From positions 61,066 to 125,065 of the forward strand of contig NZ_RQVQ01000006.1 in the NCBI RefSeq assembly GCF_003865405.1: a stretch of 64,000 bases of DNA, read 5' to 3'. Shown in pieces: positions 1 through 9,188 of this stretch. Position 1 is the first letter of the stretch. Each line of letters opens with the position of its first letter. This DNA comes from Paenimyroides tangerinum (GTDB taxonomy: Bacteria > Bacteroidota > Bacteroidia > Flavobacteriales > Flavobacteriaceae). Made by a program: the position numbers and the translations under genes. The notes beneath the pieces are model-generated. The model made no database searches and was not told the DNA's origin. It saw nothing but the letters and a program-made list of their open reading frames with translations.

Positions 1-1
1 A

Positions 2-652
2 GCAGTTATTGATACGTACTTAGGTCAAGCTCCTGCTGAATTTATGTACGAAGGGAAAAAATACACACCTAAAACTTTCGCTGACCAAGTGGTTGGAATC
101 AATCCAGATGATTATGTAGAAATTTCATCGTTCAAAGAATACCCATATTATTCAAAATTCGTTTTATTAGTTCCAGATAACTGGTCTTTTGATTTGGTTT
201 ACAATGTAAAAATGAACGAATTGGTTGATGTTGTTGATAATGCTTTAAAAGAAGGTTACACAGTTGCTTGGGCTGGTGACGTTTCTGAAAAAGGTTTCAG
301 TTGGAAAAATGGTGTAGCTTACGTTCCGGAAATTGATTTTAGTGTAATGACTCCAGAGCAAAAAGCAGACATGTTCAACGGACCAAAAGCTGAGAAAAAA
401 GTTACTGAAGACGATCGTCAAAAAGCGTTTGATAACTACGAAACAACAGATGATCACGGAATGCACATCGTTGGAATTGCTAAAGATCAAAACGGAAAAG
501 AATATTATATCGTAAAGAATTCTTGGGGATTATCTAACGACTACAAAGGTTATTTATATATGACAAAAGAATTTATGAAATATAAAGCAACTGCAATTAT
601 GGTGAACAAGAATGCTGTTCCAAAAGCAATTGCTAAAAAATTATCATTGTAA
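2..652 (+). CDS. C1 family cysteine peptidase (bleomycin hydrolase/aminopeptidase C type), 3' part
   Basis: The reading frame is already open at base 2, so the gene starts outside the window and only its C-terminal part (about 216 residues) is seen. Two catalytic regions of papain-like peptidases are visible. The His motif reads DDHGMHIVG and is followed by VKNSWG, which supplies the active-site Asn. The long spacing and charged insert before the His resemble bleomycin hydrolase/PepC rather than secreted papains. The catalytic Cys must lie upstream. It probably trims peptides. A hairpin terminator follows directly, so the gene ends its transcription unit. Family call firm; substrate unknown. 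Confidence 0.85.
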   Translation, partial: AVIDTYLGQAPAEFMYEGKKYTPKTFADQVVGINPDDYVEISSFKEYPYYSKFVLLVPDNWSFDLVYNVKMNELVDVVDNALKEGYTVAWAGDVSEKGFSWKNGVAYVPEIDFSVMTPEQKADMFNGPKAEKKVTEDDRQKAFDNYETTDDHGMHIVGIAKDQNGKEYYIVKNSWGLSNDYKGYLYMTKEFMKYKATAIMVNKNAVPKAIAKKLSL

Positions 653-670
653 TATTGAAATAATGATTTG

Positions 671-704
671 AAAAAGAGATGTATTTGCATCTCTTTTTTA
701 ATTT
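671..704 (+). terminator. Intrinsic terminator after C1 peptidase
   Basis: The arms AAAAAGAGATG and CATCTCTTTTTT flank a 6-nt loop and run into T residues. It overlaps a possible earlier ATG (679) of the next gene, which argues against that start. Confidence 0.75.
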
Positions 705-720
705 TGTAAAAAATAAAAAT

Positions 721-1683
721 ATGAGTAAAGATTCATTAAATATAGTTAAAGACTCGATTATAATAAAAGACACGATAACTCTACAAGGTCAAAAGGAAGT
801 TCTCTTGAATGCAGTTAAGCCAGAAAATGTAAAAGATGGAGTTGTTGAACAAGTAAGTCAAATTTCTGAAGGATTCCAGATTATGATTTTGCGATTGATA
901 AATTCAATTCCTAAAATTGTGGGAATGATTATTCTTTTAATCATTGGTTTTTTTATTATTAGAACCATTTTAGGAGTCATTCGTAGACGCTTTGAAAAAC
1001 GAAATGTCGATAAATCATTAAGAGGTTTTTTAATGTCAATCATTCAATTTGTTTTGTACGTTGTTTTAATTTTGATGATTGTGCAAAATTTAGGATTAGA
1101 AACAACTGCAATTCTAGGAGCTTTGTCAGGTGTGGTTTTAGCAGTTGGTTTGGCCTTACAAGGGTCACTTTCTAATTTTGCAGGAGGTGTTTTGATTCTT
1201 TTATTCCGTCCGTTCGAAGTCGGTGATTATATCGAAAATGCTTCGGGAACTGATGGTACAGTTGACAAAATCGATTTACTTTACACCTCATTAACAACTT
1301 CAAGCGGAATAAAAGTTTTTAGTCCGAATGGAGCTTTGGCAAATTCTGTAATAAAAAATTATTCAAAAATCACAAGTCGTCGTTTTGAATATAACATCGG
1401 AATCGGTTACGAAGATAATATTAAAACAGCTCGCTCCATTATTTTTAATGTTTTAACTAGCGATGAACGTGTTTTACAAGGTCCAGTTCCTGAGGTTTTT
1501 GTGAACGAATTGGCAGATAGTTCTGTAAATTTAACCATTCGAGCTTGGACTTTAAAAGAAGATTATTGGGCTACAAGAAATAATCTTCAAGAAGAAATTA
1601 AAAATGCGTTAGATAAAGCAGGAATTTCAATTCCGTATCCGCAACGAGAAATGCATATAATATCTGAAAAAGATAAAGAATAG
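721..1683 (+). CDS. Small-conductance mechanosensitive channel (MscS family)
   Basis: A 320-residue inner-membrane protein that should open under membrane tension to release solutes during osmotic downshock. Two or three hydrophobic segments in the first 130 residues are followed by the glycine/alanine-rich pore helix AVGLALQGSLSNFAGG, the hallmark of MscS TM3. The beta domain (FRPFEVGDYIE) and the C-terminal alpha/beta domain come next. I use ATG 721 because the earlier in-frame ATG at 679 lies inside the preceding terminator hairpin. The N-terminus before TM1 is charged and about 50 residues long. It is flanked by terminators on both sides, so it is monocistronic. Confidence 0.9.
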   Translation: MSKDSLNIVKDSIIIKDTITLQGQKEVLLNAVKPENVKDGVVEQVSQISEGFQIMILRLINSIPKIVGMIILLIIGFFIIRTILGVIRRRFEKRNVDKSLRGFLMSIIQFVLYVVLILMIVQNLGLETTAILGALSGVVLAVGLALQGSLSNFAGGVLILLFRPFEVGDYIENASGTDGTVDKIDLLYTSLTTSSGIKVFSPNGALANSVIKNYSKITSRRFEYNIGIGYEDNIKTARSIIFNVLTSDERVLQGPVPEVFVNELADSSVNLTIRAWTLKEDYWATRNNLQEEIKNALDKAGISIPYPQREMHIISEKDKE

Positions 1684-1687
1684 AATT

Positions 1688-1723
1688 AAAGCTTCCTGAT
1701 TTTTAGGAAGCTTTTGTTTTTTT
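1688..1723 (+). terminator. Intrinsic terminator after mscS
   Basis: The arms AAGCTTCCT and AGGAAGCTT flank a short T-rich loop and are followed by a T-run. Confidence 0.75.
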
Positions 1724-1767
1724 GTGATATAAATATTAAATTAGTTTAACCAACCCAAAAAGTAAAC

Positions 1768-3804
1768 ATGGAAATTCAAATTTCACCAGGATTTAAAAAA
1801 CAAGCACAAAGAGCTATTTTATCTATCGTTCTTTTTATAGTAAGTTTTATTCTTTTAACTCTTTTAGGTTTAGCAGTTGTTGCATTCTTTGTTTTTCTAG
1901 CTTTTAAGATTCTGATTTTCATGGGAAATTTTATTGGAATGTTACTTGCGGTTGGTCTGGTTGGTTCTGCAATAGTTTTATTGATTTTTCTGTTTAAATT
2001 TATTTTTCAAAAATCTAGTAATTCAACTGAAGGGATGCATCAAATATATACGTCTCAACATCCAAAATTTTTTAAGATGATTCACGAAATTGCTGATGAG
2101 GTTGGTACTGATTTTCCTAAAAAAGTATTTCTAACCGATCAACTAAATGCATCTGTTTTTTACGATTCTTCTTTTTGGAGTATGATCTTTCCAGTTCGTA
2201 AGAATTTAATGATTGGCTATGCCTTGGTTAATGTTTCTACAGAACAAGAATTAAAAGGAATTTTAGCTCATGAATTTGGTCATTTTTCTCAACGAAGTAT
2301 GAAGATTGGAAGTTATGTTTACAATTGCAATCGAATTATTTTTAGTTTGGTTTTCGAAAATAGTTCGTTTGAAGAAAATGTAAATAAATTCTCAAACGGT
2401 CATATTCTTTTTAAACTTACGGTTGGTTTTTCTATTTATATCATTCGTGGTTTTCAGTTCGTATTAAAGCAATTTTATATTTTCTTAAATAAAAGCAATT
2501 TGTCATTGTCTAGAGAAATGGAGTTTCATGCCGATGCAGTTGCTACAAACATTGTAGGTTCTCAAGTGATGATTGATTCTTTGGCTCGAATGGATTTGTC
2601 TGATCGTGCTTATGGATCTGCAAATGCGTTTACAAATTCTAAATATTCTGAAGGTTTCAGACTTTGTAATTTTTATGATGTTCAAACTTATGTTCTTAAT
2701 ATAATTGCCAGAAAAGATAAGCATAATTTTAACGAACATTTACCTAAGGTAACTTTAGACGAATTGCGTTTACAAAATAAAAGTAGATTGAATATTAAAG
2801 ACCAATGGGCTTCACATCCAACAATGGAAGAGCGAATTGAAAGTATTCAACGATTGAATATTCAAACGGTTAATAATTCATTAGAACCAGCTAAGTTTTT
2901 GTTTGAAAAACCAAACGAAATTGAATTGAAATTAACTAAGTTGATTTATCCTGAACATGAATTGACGGATTTAAAAGAACTTTCATCAACAGAAGAGAAA
3001 GATATGTATGATGATTTTTTAAAATCGGTTTCATTTAATGAAATTTATAACGGATATTATGATAACAAAAATCCGTTAACTGAAATTTCAAAAGTTATAG
3101 ATGTTGATTCATCGGTTACTTTAAAAAGTTTGTTTTCTGATGAGGAGGTTGCTTTAGGGGCAAAATATTTGTCGCTTAATCAAGATTACAAAGATGTTGA
3201 ATATTTAGCTTTCCAAAAGCATAAGATTAAAACTTTTGATTTTGATGGAATTAAATATCGAAAAAAAAATGCCGAAAATCTTTTAAAAAATTTAGATAAG
3301 GAGCTTTTAGATTTAAAAAATCAAATAGAAAGTCACGATGATTTAATTTATAGTTTCTTTTATCATAAAGCCCAAGATAAAGGTTTGTTTCTCGAATGGG
3401 ATTCTATATATAAAACTTATATAACAATGGATAAGCTTTATGATTTGGGGTATAAAAAAGCAGTTAAATTTGAAGAGGTTTTAGTTTTTATGAATAAACA
3501 ATCATCGATTCCTGTGATTCAAGAAAATTTGAAAATAATGAAACCTTTTGAAGAAGTTTTTAAAACACATTTAAAAGAATTGGTTGCTACAGATTTGTTT
3601 CAAAATGATATTAATGAAGAAAGGCGAAAATTAATTATTAATTATATAGATAATGATGAAGCTTATTTACGAAACGAACAATGGAATGATCCAGCTTTGA
3701 ATTTACTTTTCGATTGTTTACGAAATATCTCTTACATACATTCCGATTTGATTTTTACAGCTAAAAAAAATCTATTAGATTTTCAAGCTAATCAATTAAA
3801 ATAA
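1768..3804 (+). CDS. M48 family membrane metalloprotease
   Basis: A 678-residue zinc protease with two or three hydrophobic segments in residues 15-90. The zinc motif HEFGH sits at residues 168-172 and the probable third ligand lies in the EFHAD stretch near residue 252, the HtpX/Ste24 arrangement. The region after about residue 360 is a long, charged, partly coiled-coil extension not found in HtpX, so this is one of the large M48 proteins of Bacteroidota rather than HtpX itself. It is likely membrane-anchored and may act in envelope protein quality control (inference). It converges on dusB with a shared terminator. Confidence 0.85.
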   Translation: MEIQISPGFKKQAQRAILSIVLFIVSFILLTLLGLAVVAFFVFLAFKILIFMGNFIGMLLAVGLVGSAIVLLIFLFKFIFQKSSNSTEGMHQIYTSQHPKFFKMIHEIADEVGTDFPKKVFLTDQLNASVFYDSSFWSMIFPVRKNLMIGYALVNVSTEQELKGILAHEFGHFSQRSMKIGSYVYNCNRIIFSLVFENSSFEENVNKFSNGHILFKLTVGFSIYIIRGFQFVLKQFYIFLNKSNLSLSREMEFHADAVATNIVGSQVMIDSLARMDLSDRAYGSANAFTNSKYSEGFRLCNFYDVQTYVLNIIARKDKHNFNEHLPKVTLDELRLQNKSRLNIKDQWASHPTMEERIESIQRLNIQTVNNSLEPAKFLFEKPNEIELKLTKLIYPEHELTDLKELSSTEEKDMYDDFLKSVSFNEIYNGYYDNKNPLTEISKVIDVDSSVTLKSLFSDEEVALGAKYLSLNQDYKDVEYLAFQKHKIKTFDFDGIKYRKKNAENLLKNLDKELLDLKNQIESHDDLIYSFFYHKAQDKGLFLEWDSIYKTYITMDKLYDLGYKKAVKFEEVLVFMNKQSSIPVIQENLKIMKPFEEVFKTHLKELVATDLFQNDINEERRKLIINYIDNDEAYLRNEQWNDPALNLLFDCLRNISYIHSDLIFTAKKNLLDFQANQLK

Positions 3805-3838
3805 AAAAATCCACTCCTAAATTTCGAGTGGATTTTTG
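3803..3838. terminator. Bidirectional terminator between M48 protease and dusB
   Basis: The arms AAAAATCCACTC and GAGTGGATTTTT have A/T runs on both sides, so the hairpin can serve both convergent genes. Confidence 0.8.
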
Positions 3839-3839
3839 T

Positions 3840-4838
3840 TTATAAATGTTCGATAACATAATCTTTATAAAAATCTTCAATTTCTTCGAAGATGCGTAAT
3901 AATTGTTGTGGATCATCTTCGGTAACCAAACGCTGACGATGTGCTTTGAAACCGTGAATGCCTTTAAAGTAATTCGTATAATGACGACGCATTTCCACAA
4001 TTCCCAAACGTTCACCTTTCCATTCCATCGACCAAATTAAATGGTTTTTGGCAGCTTCTAAACGGTCTTTCATCGTTGGTGGAGCCAATAATTCACCTGT
4101 TTTTTCGTAATGTTTAATTTCATTAAAAATCCAAGGATAACCAATCGCCGCACGTCCAATCATCATGCCATCTAAACCAAAACGTTCACGGTATTCTTTT
4201 GCTTTTTGAGGTGAATCGATATCTCCGTTTCCAAAAATGGGAATATGAATTCTTGGGTTGTTTTTAATACGTTCAATATGCGTCCAGTCCGAATGTCCTT
4301 TGTACATCTGCGCTCTCGTTCTTGCATGAACTGTTAACGCTTGCACACCAACATCTTGTAAACGTTCAGCAACTTCATCAATATTAATCGATTCTTCATC
4401 CCAACCTAAACGAGTTTTAACCGTAACCGGTAAATGCGTACTTTTAATAACAGCTTCCGTTAAACGTATCATTAAATCGATATCTTTTAAAACGCCAGCT
4501 CCAGCTCCTTTGCTAACCACTTTTTTAACTGGGCAACCAAAGTTGATGTCAACCAAATCTGGCTGAACCGTTTCAACGATTTTAGCCGAAAGTGCCATCG
4601 CTTCTTCATCACCACCGAAAATTTGAATTCCAACTGGACGCTCGTAATCAAAAATATCCAATTTCATTCTGCTTTTCATCGCGTCACGAATCAATCCTTC
4701 CGAAGAAATAAATTCAGAATACATCAAGTCTGCACCATGTGCTTTGCAAAGTCTTCTAAAAGGCGGATCGCTAACATCTTCCATCGGAGCTAATAACAAC
4801 GGATGGTCAGGTAATTCAATATTTCCTATTTTGATCAT
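3840..4838 (-). CDS. dusB: tRNA-dihydrouridine synthase (DusB-like)
   Basis: A 332-residue FMN-dependent enzyme that reduces uridines in the tRNA D-loop. The protein opens with a TIM-barrel start (HPLLLAPMEDVSDPPFRRLC). The family signature NFGCPVKKVVSKGAGAG contains the catalytic Cys. Further FMN-site strands TVKTRLGW, ALTVHARTR and IFGNGDI follow, with GMMIGRAAIGYPWIF near the C-terminal end of the barrel. Length is normal for DusB. A possible minus-strand -7 box (TAATTTTG, 4855-4862) lies just upstream but lacks a clear -33 element. It is monocistronic, divergent from the pirin gene. Confidence 0.92.
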   Translation of the reverse strand: MIKIGNIELPDHPLLLAPMEDVSDPPFRRLCKAHGADLMYSEFISSEGLIRDAMKSRMKLDIFDYERPVGIQIFGGDEEAMALSAKIVETVQPDLVDINFGCPVKKVVSKGAGAGVLKDIDLMIRLTEAVIKSTHLPVTVKTRLGWDEESINIDEVAERLQDVGVQALTVHARTRAQMYKGHSDWTHIERIKNNPRIHIPIFGNGDIDSPQKAKEYRERFGLDGMMIGRAAIGYPWIFNEIKHYEKTGELLAPPTMKDRLEAAKNHLIWSMEWKGERLGIVEMRRHYTNYFKGIHGFKAHRQRLVTEDDPQQLLRIFEEIEDFYKDYVIEHL

Positions 4839-4965
4839 GAAGATAAATTTTGTGCAAAATTACTATATTATTTTTAGGTGTGAAAATATTGTGTTTTTCT
4901 TAAGATAGATTAACTTCTATTTTTATTAGAAATTGTATCTTTATTTAAATTAAATATTGAAAAAG

Positions 4966-5853
4966 ATGTCAAACATAGATTATATTTTTGAAGAGAAAGC
5001 TGCTGATATCGGTAACTTTTTAGTAGGTAGATTGTTGCCTTTTCGTCAAAAGCGAAACATAGGTCCGTTTGTTTTCATCGATCACATGGGGCCGAAAAAA
5101 TTACAAGCAGGCGAAAATTTAGATGTAGCTCCACATCCGCATATTGGTTTGTCAACCTTAACTTTTTTGTTTGAAGGTGCTATTCAGCATAAAGACAGTT
5201 TAGGAAACGATTTAATGATTGAACCAGGCGCCGTAAATTGGATGACGGCTGGTAACGGTGTGGTACATTCAGAACGAACGCCAAATCATTTACGAGAAGT
5301 AGAAAAATCAGTTCACGGATTGCAGATTTGGATTGCATTACCAAAGCATTTAGAAAACATCGATCCGAGTTTCGTACATGTCGAAGCTAATGATTTACCA
5401 ACTTGGACAGAAAATGCTGTTGATTTTAAATTAATCGCAGGTGAATTTGATGGTAAAAAATCAGGAGTTCCTGTTTATAGTAAATTATATATGATCGAAC
5501 TAAAAGCAAACGCAGATCAAACCATTAATTTACACGATCGTTTATATGGTGAAAGTGGTTTGTATATTTTAGAAGGTGAAGTTTCTAGTAACGGAAACGC
5601 ATTTGGACCAAAACAAATTCTAATTACTAAAGATGCATATTTGTGCACATTTGACATCAAAGCCGGTTCAACCATTTATTTGTTTGGAGGCGAACCTTTT
5701 GAAGAAGAGCATTTTATTTTCTGGAATTTTGTTTCGTCTAGTCGTGAAACCATTGAAGAAGCAAAAGAACGTTGGCAAAAGCAAGAGTTTCCTAAGGTTC
5801 CTGGTGAAACCGAATTTGTTCCATTGCCTAATAACCCATTTAAAAAAGATTAA
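4966..5853 (+). CDS. Pirin family protein (bicupin)
   Basis: A 295-residue cupin-fold protein. The N-terminal cupin has PHPHIGLSTLTFLFEG and GVVHSERTP, which supply the His, His, His and Glu metal ligands known from pirins. A second, metal-free cupin domain follows. Some family members act as quercetinase and others as redox-responsive cofactors; the role here is not determined. I choose ATG 4966 over the TTG three codons earlier. The osmC-like gene begins 2 nt after its stop, so the two form an operon that may respond to oxidative or electrophile stress (inference). Confidence 0.88.
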   Translation: MSNIDYIFEEKAADIGNFLVGRLLPFRQKRNIGPFVFIDHMGPKKLQAGENLDVAPHPHIGLSTLTFLFEGAIQHKDSLGNDLMIEPGAVNWMTAGNGVVHSERTPNHLREVEKSVHGLQIWIALPKHLENIDPSFVHVEANDLPTWTENAVDFKLIAGEFDGKKSGVPVYSKLYMIELKANADQTINLHDRLYGESGLYILEGEVSSNGNAFGPKQILITKDAYLCTFDIKAGSTIYLFGGEPFEEEHFIFWNFVSSSRETIEEAKERWQKQEFPKVPGETEFVPLPNNPFKKD

Positions 5854-5855
5854 TT

Positions 5856-6239
5856 ATGGAAAAAGTACACGCAAAAATTGGTGTTCAAAAATATAAAACA
5901 ACTATTAAAGGAAAAAATCTTGAATTCATTGCTGACCAATCAGAAAGCGAAGGCGGAATGAATTTAGGACCAAGTCCAAAAGAACTTTTAGCAGGTTCGT
6001 TGGCGGGTTGTGTTGCGATGACGGTTCGTATGTACGCCGATCGTAGCAATTGGCCATTAGAAGAAGTTTTGGTTGATGTCGAAATCGATACAGAAACAAC
6101 TCCAGGAACTACGATTTTTAAGAAAAAAGTTGAGTTTAAAGGCGATTTAACTGAAGAACAATTAAAACGCTTACATTTAATTGCTCAGAAATGTCCAATT
6201 AATAAAATACTTCAAAATCCAATAGTTGTAGAATCTTAA
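5856..6239 (+). CDS. OsmC family peroxiredoxin-like protein
   Basis: A 127-residue OsmC/Ohr-fold protein. The two redox Cys expected of the family are visible. One is in LAGCVAMTVRMYADR (helix after the conserved GPSPKELLAGSL) and the other is in QKCPINKIL near the C-terminus. The pair reduces organic hydroperoxides in characterised members. The GGMNLGPSPKELLAGSLAG stretch points to the YhfA-like branch rather than classical Ohr. It lies 2 nt behind pirin and is presumably cotranscribed. It may detoxify hydroperoxides; the exact substrate is unknown. Confidence 0.88.
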   Translation: MEKVHAKIGVQKYKTTIKGKNLEFIADQSESEGGMNLGPSPKELLAGSLAGCVAMTVRMYADRSNWPLEEVLVDVEIDTETTPGTTIFKKKVEFKGDLTEEQLKRLHLIAQKCPINKILQNPIVVES

Positions 6240-6283
6240 GTTTTAAAAAATTTTCGACTTTTGACTTTCGATTATTTGAAGCC

Positions 6284-6350
6284 GATCCAGCTTTCCGCTA
6301 TATCTTTTGCTTTCTGAAAAAAGCAAAAGGATGCCGCTGCAATCTGGGCT
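6284..6350 (-). repeat. Dispersed flavobacterial repeat, type A copy 1
   Basis: On the minus strand it begins AGCCCAGATTGCAGCGG and ends ATAGCGGAAAGCTGG around an internal hairpin (TTTTGCTTT/AAAGCAAAA). A near copy lies at 22986-23055, where the hairpin arms differ but still pair (TTTTAT/ATAAAA). Both copies are also followed on the plus strand by TTCTTGTGA. The 6240-6659 gap holds this element, a terminator, a -7 box and the type B element, with no gene. Confidence 0.7.
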
Positions 6351-6405
6351 AAAAAAGTAAGCCTGCAAATATTGAATGGTTTCTTGTGAATTTACATATT
6401 TAAGT

Positions 6406-6443
6406 AAAACTCCGTCAGAGTTCTAAACTCTGACGGAGTTTTA
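6406..6443. terminator. Strong bidirectional terminator-like hairpin
   Basis: The near-perfect arms AAAACTCCGTCAGAGT and ACTCTGACGGAGTTTT flank a loop of about 4-6 nt. It lies about 170 nt downstream of the osmC-like gene and probably ends the pirin-osmC transcript. Confidence 0.75.
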
Positions 6444-6519
6444 AATTGTTTTTTAGTTTTCAAATCAAAATTATTTTGTTGCTTCATAAAAAAAGCTATA
6501 ATACTAAGTAACTTTAAAT

Positions 6520-6527
6520 TATATTTG
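6520..6527 (+). promoter_or_regulatory. -7 box upstream of lepA
   Basis: TATATTTG matches the Bacteroidota TAnnTTTG consensus. No clear TTG is found at the expected -33 spacing. A start about 7 nt downstream would begin the transcript right at the structured element 6535-6655. Confidence 0.4.
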
Positions 6528-6534
6528 CAAATTA

Positions 6535-6655
6535 GAGGTGTTCTGTAGAGACATCGCGTTAGGGATAGTAGTGGAAAGCCCACAATGAGGAGTTTACGAC
6601 GAGTGAGGACTTGAAACGGATAGCCCGACCTGAAAGGGAACGCACAAAAACTGAT
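6535..6655 (+). ncRNA. Structured dispersed element (type B copy 1) in the probable lepA leader
   Basis: The closing arms GCGTT (near 6559) and AACGC (near 6641) enclose conserved blocks TTAGGGATAGTAGTGG and GGATAGCCCGACCTGAAAGG. A local hairpin GTGG/CCAC and a CCT-GAAA-GGG tetraloop stem are visible. A degenerate copy lies on the minus strand at 25455-25570 and shares the AGCCCGACCT core and AACGC. The type A repeats share the GAT-G-AG-GG and GATAGC blocks. It may correspond to the Rfam Flavo-1 RNA motif described from Flavobacteria; that match is from memory and unverified. It ends just before the lepA start. Confidence 0.5.
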
Positions 6656-6665
6656 AAATTTGAAG

Positions 6666-8462
6666 ATGAAAAAAATACGTAATTTTTGTATTATTGCGCA
6701 TATCGACCACGGGAAAAGTACCTTGGCTGATAGACTTTTAGATGCAACACAAACTGTTACAGCTCGTGAAGCGCAAGCACAGCTTTTGGATAGTATGGAT
6801 TTGGAGCGTGAACGTGGAATTACCATTAAGTCACACGCTATCCAGATGGAATATAAATACAAAGGGGAAGAATATATTCTGAACCTGATTGATACTCCGG
6901 GTCACGTGGATTTCTCTTACGAGGTTTCGCGTTCTATCGCTGCTTGTGAAGGTGCTTTGTTGATTGTTGATGCGGCTCAAAGTATTCAAGCGCAAACGAT
7001 TTCGAACTTATATTTGGCTTTAGAGAATGATTTGGAAATTATTCCAGTTTTAAATAAAGTTGATTTACCGTCTGCAAACCCAGAAGAGGTAAGCGATGAT
7101 ATTGTTGAATTATTAGGTTGTAAATTAGAAGATATTATTCACGCTTCGGGTAAAACTGGTTTTGGTGTAGATAAGATTTTAGAAGCAATTGTTGAGCGTG
7201 TTCCTGCGCCGAAAGGTAATCCAGACGAACCGTTGCAAGCTTTGATTTTTGATTCGGTTTATAATCCATTCCGTGGAGTTGAGGTTATTTTCCGTGTAAT
7301 TAACGGACAAATCAAAAAAGGTCAGAAAATTAAATTTATGGCTACGGACCACGAATATTTTGCTGATGAAATTGGTACTTTGAAATTAAATCAAGTTGCT
7401 AAACAAGTGATTTCTGCTGGAGATGTTGGTTATTTGATTTCTGGAATTAAAGAAGCAAAAGAAGTAAAAGTAGGTGATACGATCACAGATGCGGTTGTGC
7501 CTACTACAAATATGATTTCTGGTTTCGAAGATGTGAAACCAATGGTATTTGCTGGTATTTATCCGGTTGATACAGAAGATTACGAAGATTTACGTTCTTC
7601 GATGGAAAAATTACAATTGAATGACGCATCGTTGGTTTTCCAAGCAGAAAGTTCAGCAGCTTTAGGATTTGGTTTCCGTTGTGGATTCTTAGGAATGTTG
7701 CACATGGAAATTATTCAAGAGCGTTTAGAGCGTGAGTTTAATATGACGGTGATTACAACGGTTCCTAACGTTTCGTACTTTGCGTACACGAAGAAAGACC
7801 CTGATACTCCAATGATTGTTAATAACCCATCTGATTTGCCAGAACCGTCAAAATTAGACCGTGTTGAAGAACCTTATATCAAGGCAACAATCATTACCAA
7901 ATCTGATTTTGTTGGTAACGTAATGAGTTTGTGTATTGAAAAACGTGGAGTTATTACCAATCAAACGTATTTGACGCCAGAGCGTGTGGAATTGAATTTT
8001 GATATGCCGTTAGCTGAGATCGTTTTTGATTTCTATGACCGTTTAAAAACGGTTTCTAAAGGTTATGCTTCGTTTGATTATCATCCAATTGGAATGCGTA
8101 CTTCTAAATTAGTTCGTTTAGATGTTTTATTAAACGCGCAACCAGTTGATGCACTTTCTGCGTTAATTCACGAAAGTAGTGCGTATCATATTGGTAAAAA
8201 GATGTGCGAGAAATTAAAAGAATTAATCCCACGTCAACAGTTTGATATTCCAATTCAGGCTGCAATCGGAGCTAAAGTAATTGCTCGTGAAACTATCAAA
8301 GCTTTACGTAAAGACGTTACCGCAAAATGTTATGGAGGAGATATTTCTCGTAAACGTAAATTACTTGAAAAACAGAAAAAAGGTAAAAAGCGTATGCGTC
8401 AAGTAGGAAATGTTGAAATTCCACAAGAAGCTTTTATGGCTGTACTTAAATTAAACGATTAA
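6666..8462 (+). CDS. lepA: Elongation factor 4 (LepA)
   Basis: A 598-residue translational GTPase, the normal LepA length, thought to back-translocate or remodel stalled ribosomes. GTP-binding motifs are intact: AHIDHGKST (G1), GITIK in switch I, DTPGHVDF (G3) and NKVD (G4). The LepA-specific C-terminal domain is present ([19 protein letters not shown] near the end). I choose ATG 6666 rather than the TTG two codons upstream. It has its own -7 box at 6520 and an element-bearing leader. A terminator follows, so it is monocistronic. Confidence 0.96.
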   Translation: MKKIRNFCIIAHIDHGKSTLADRLLDATQTVTAREAQAQLLDSMDLERERGITIKSHAIQMEYKYKGEEYILNLIDTPGHVDFSYEVSRSIAACEGALLIVDAAQSIQAQTISNLYLALENDLEIIPVLNKVDLPSANPEEVSDDIVELLGCKLEDIIHASGKTGFGVDKILEAIVERVPAPKGNPDEPLQALIFDSVYNPFRGVEVIFRVINGQIKKGQKIKFMATDHEYFADEIGTLKLNQVAKQVISAGDVGYLISGIKEAKEVKVGDTITDAVVPTTNMISGFEDVKPMVFAGIYPVDTEDYEDLRSSMEKLQLNDASLVFQAESSAALGFGFRCGFLGMLHMEIIQERLEREFNMTVITTVPNVSYFAYTKKDPDTPMIVNNPSDLPEPSKLDRVEEPYIKATIITKSDFVGNVMSLCIEKRGVITNQTYLTPERVELNFDMPLAEIVFDFYDRLKTVSKGYASFDYHPIGMRTSKLVRLDVLLNAQPVDALSALIHESSAYHIGKKMCEKLKELIPRQQFDIPIQAAIGAKVIARETIKALRKDVTAKCYGGDISRKRKLLEKQKKGKKRMRQVGNVEIPQEAFMAVLKLND

Positions 8463-8482
8463 TTTTTTCGCGATATATATTT

Positions 8483-8516
8483 TAAAACCGTTCATTTTTA
8501 TGAGCGGTTTTTTTTG
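8483..8516 (+). terminator. Intrinsic terminator after lepA
   Basis: The arms AAAACCG(T)TCA and TGAGCGGTTTT are followed by a run of T. Confidence 0.8.
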
Positions 8517-8556
8517 TTGATTTTTGTTTTAGAATTGTTATATTGAATTTTATTTA

Positions 8557-9072
8557 ATGTTTATGAAGTCTTATTTATTATTTCTCGGATTTGTATTTTC
8601 TATTTTAGTTTTTTCTAGTTGTGCTAAAAAAAATGTTTTACGTGAATATCTTACAAACGATAGTATTTCAATGTGGGATATGCCAATAATGGAGTTACAG
8701 ATTATCGATAATGATTCATTGTATTTTGAACGAACTATTAGTTTTATGTTTCATAAAGATTTGACTTGTGAAGTTTTTAATTTGGGTATGAAAGATAGGC
8801 ATGCACGTAGAATCGGACCAAAAGTGAATGTTACAGGAAAATGTAATAGATGGGAGATGTTAAATGATTCAGTTATTAAAATGAATTGTGATGAAACGTT
8901 TGTTGTAAAAATAATCAATAGAGATACAGTTTATCTATTTGATACTTTAGGTGTAAAAAAACATGAAATGTACCGTGTTTTTAAACCTTGGGAAATTAAC
9001 CAAGAATCGGTTGAGATTCGAGATAAGTTAATTGAATCTGGAGAATATTTGAGTCCTTATTTATATTATTAA
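8557..9072 (+). CDS. Hypothetical lipoprotein
   Basis: A 171-residue protein with a signal peptide ending in a lipobox (LVFSSC, Cys near residue 21), so it is exported and lipidated. The mature part is rich in short beta-strand-like segments with Asp/Asn pairs. I do not recognise a domain; it resembles small lipocalin-like lipoproteins of Bacteroidota only in general character. ATG 8563 (MKSYLL) is an equally good start. It stands alone after the lepA terminator. Confidence 0.7.
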   Translation: MFMKSYLLFLGFVFSILVFSSCAKKNVLREYLTNDSISMWDMPIMELQIIDNDSLYFERTISFMFHKDLTCEVFNLGMKDRHARRIGPKVNVTGKCNRWEMLNDSVIKMNCDETFVVKIINRDTVYLFDTLGVKKHEMYRVFKPWEINQESVEIRDKLIESGEYLSPYLYY

Positions 9073-9121
9073 TTAAGAAATTCTAAGTAGAGATTATATA
9101 ATAAAATCCTTAATCATCACG

Positions 9122-9166
9122 TTTAAGAACCTTTATTTTTCCAAATAAAACCATCTAAAAAATAAT
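9122..9166 (-). pseudogene. Remnant or duplicate of the 3' end of the 10155-11180 gene
   Basis: A 39-bp stretch is identical to 10154-10192, followed by one mismatch and five more matches. Read on the minus strand it encodes LDGFIWKNKGS and stop, exactly the C-terminus of the membrane protein at 10155-11180. Immediately upstream the frame holds a few related residues (TNYF) and then a stop. The copy lies beyond the DUF3667 gene, so DUF3667 sits between two copies of this tail. Confidence 0.75.
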
Positions 9167-9188
9167 TGGTTTAATTGTAATAATGATA

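Noticed and set aside
679..720. Upstream ATG for the MscS gene
   Set aside because: It lies inside the terminator of the preceding gene, and the added residues look like no MscS N-terminus.
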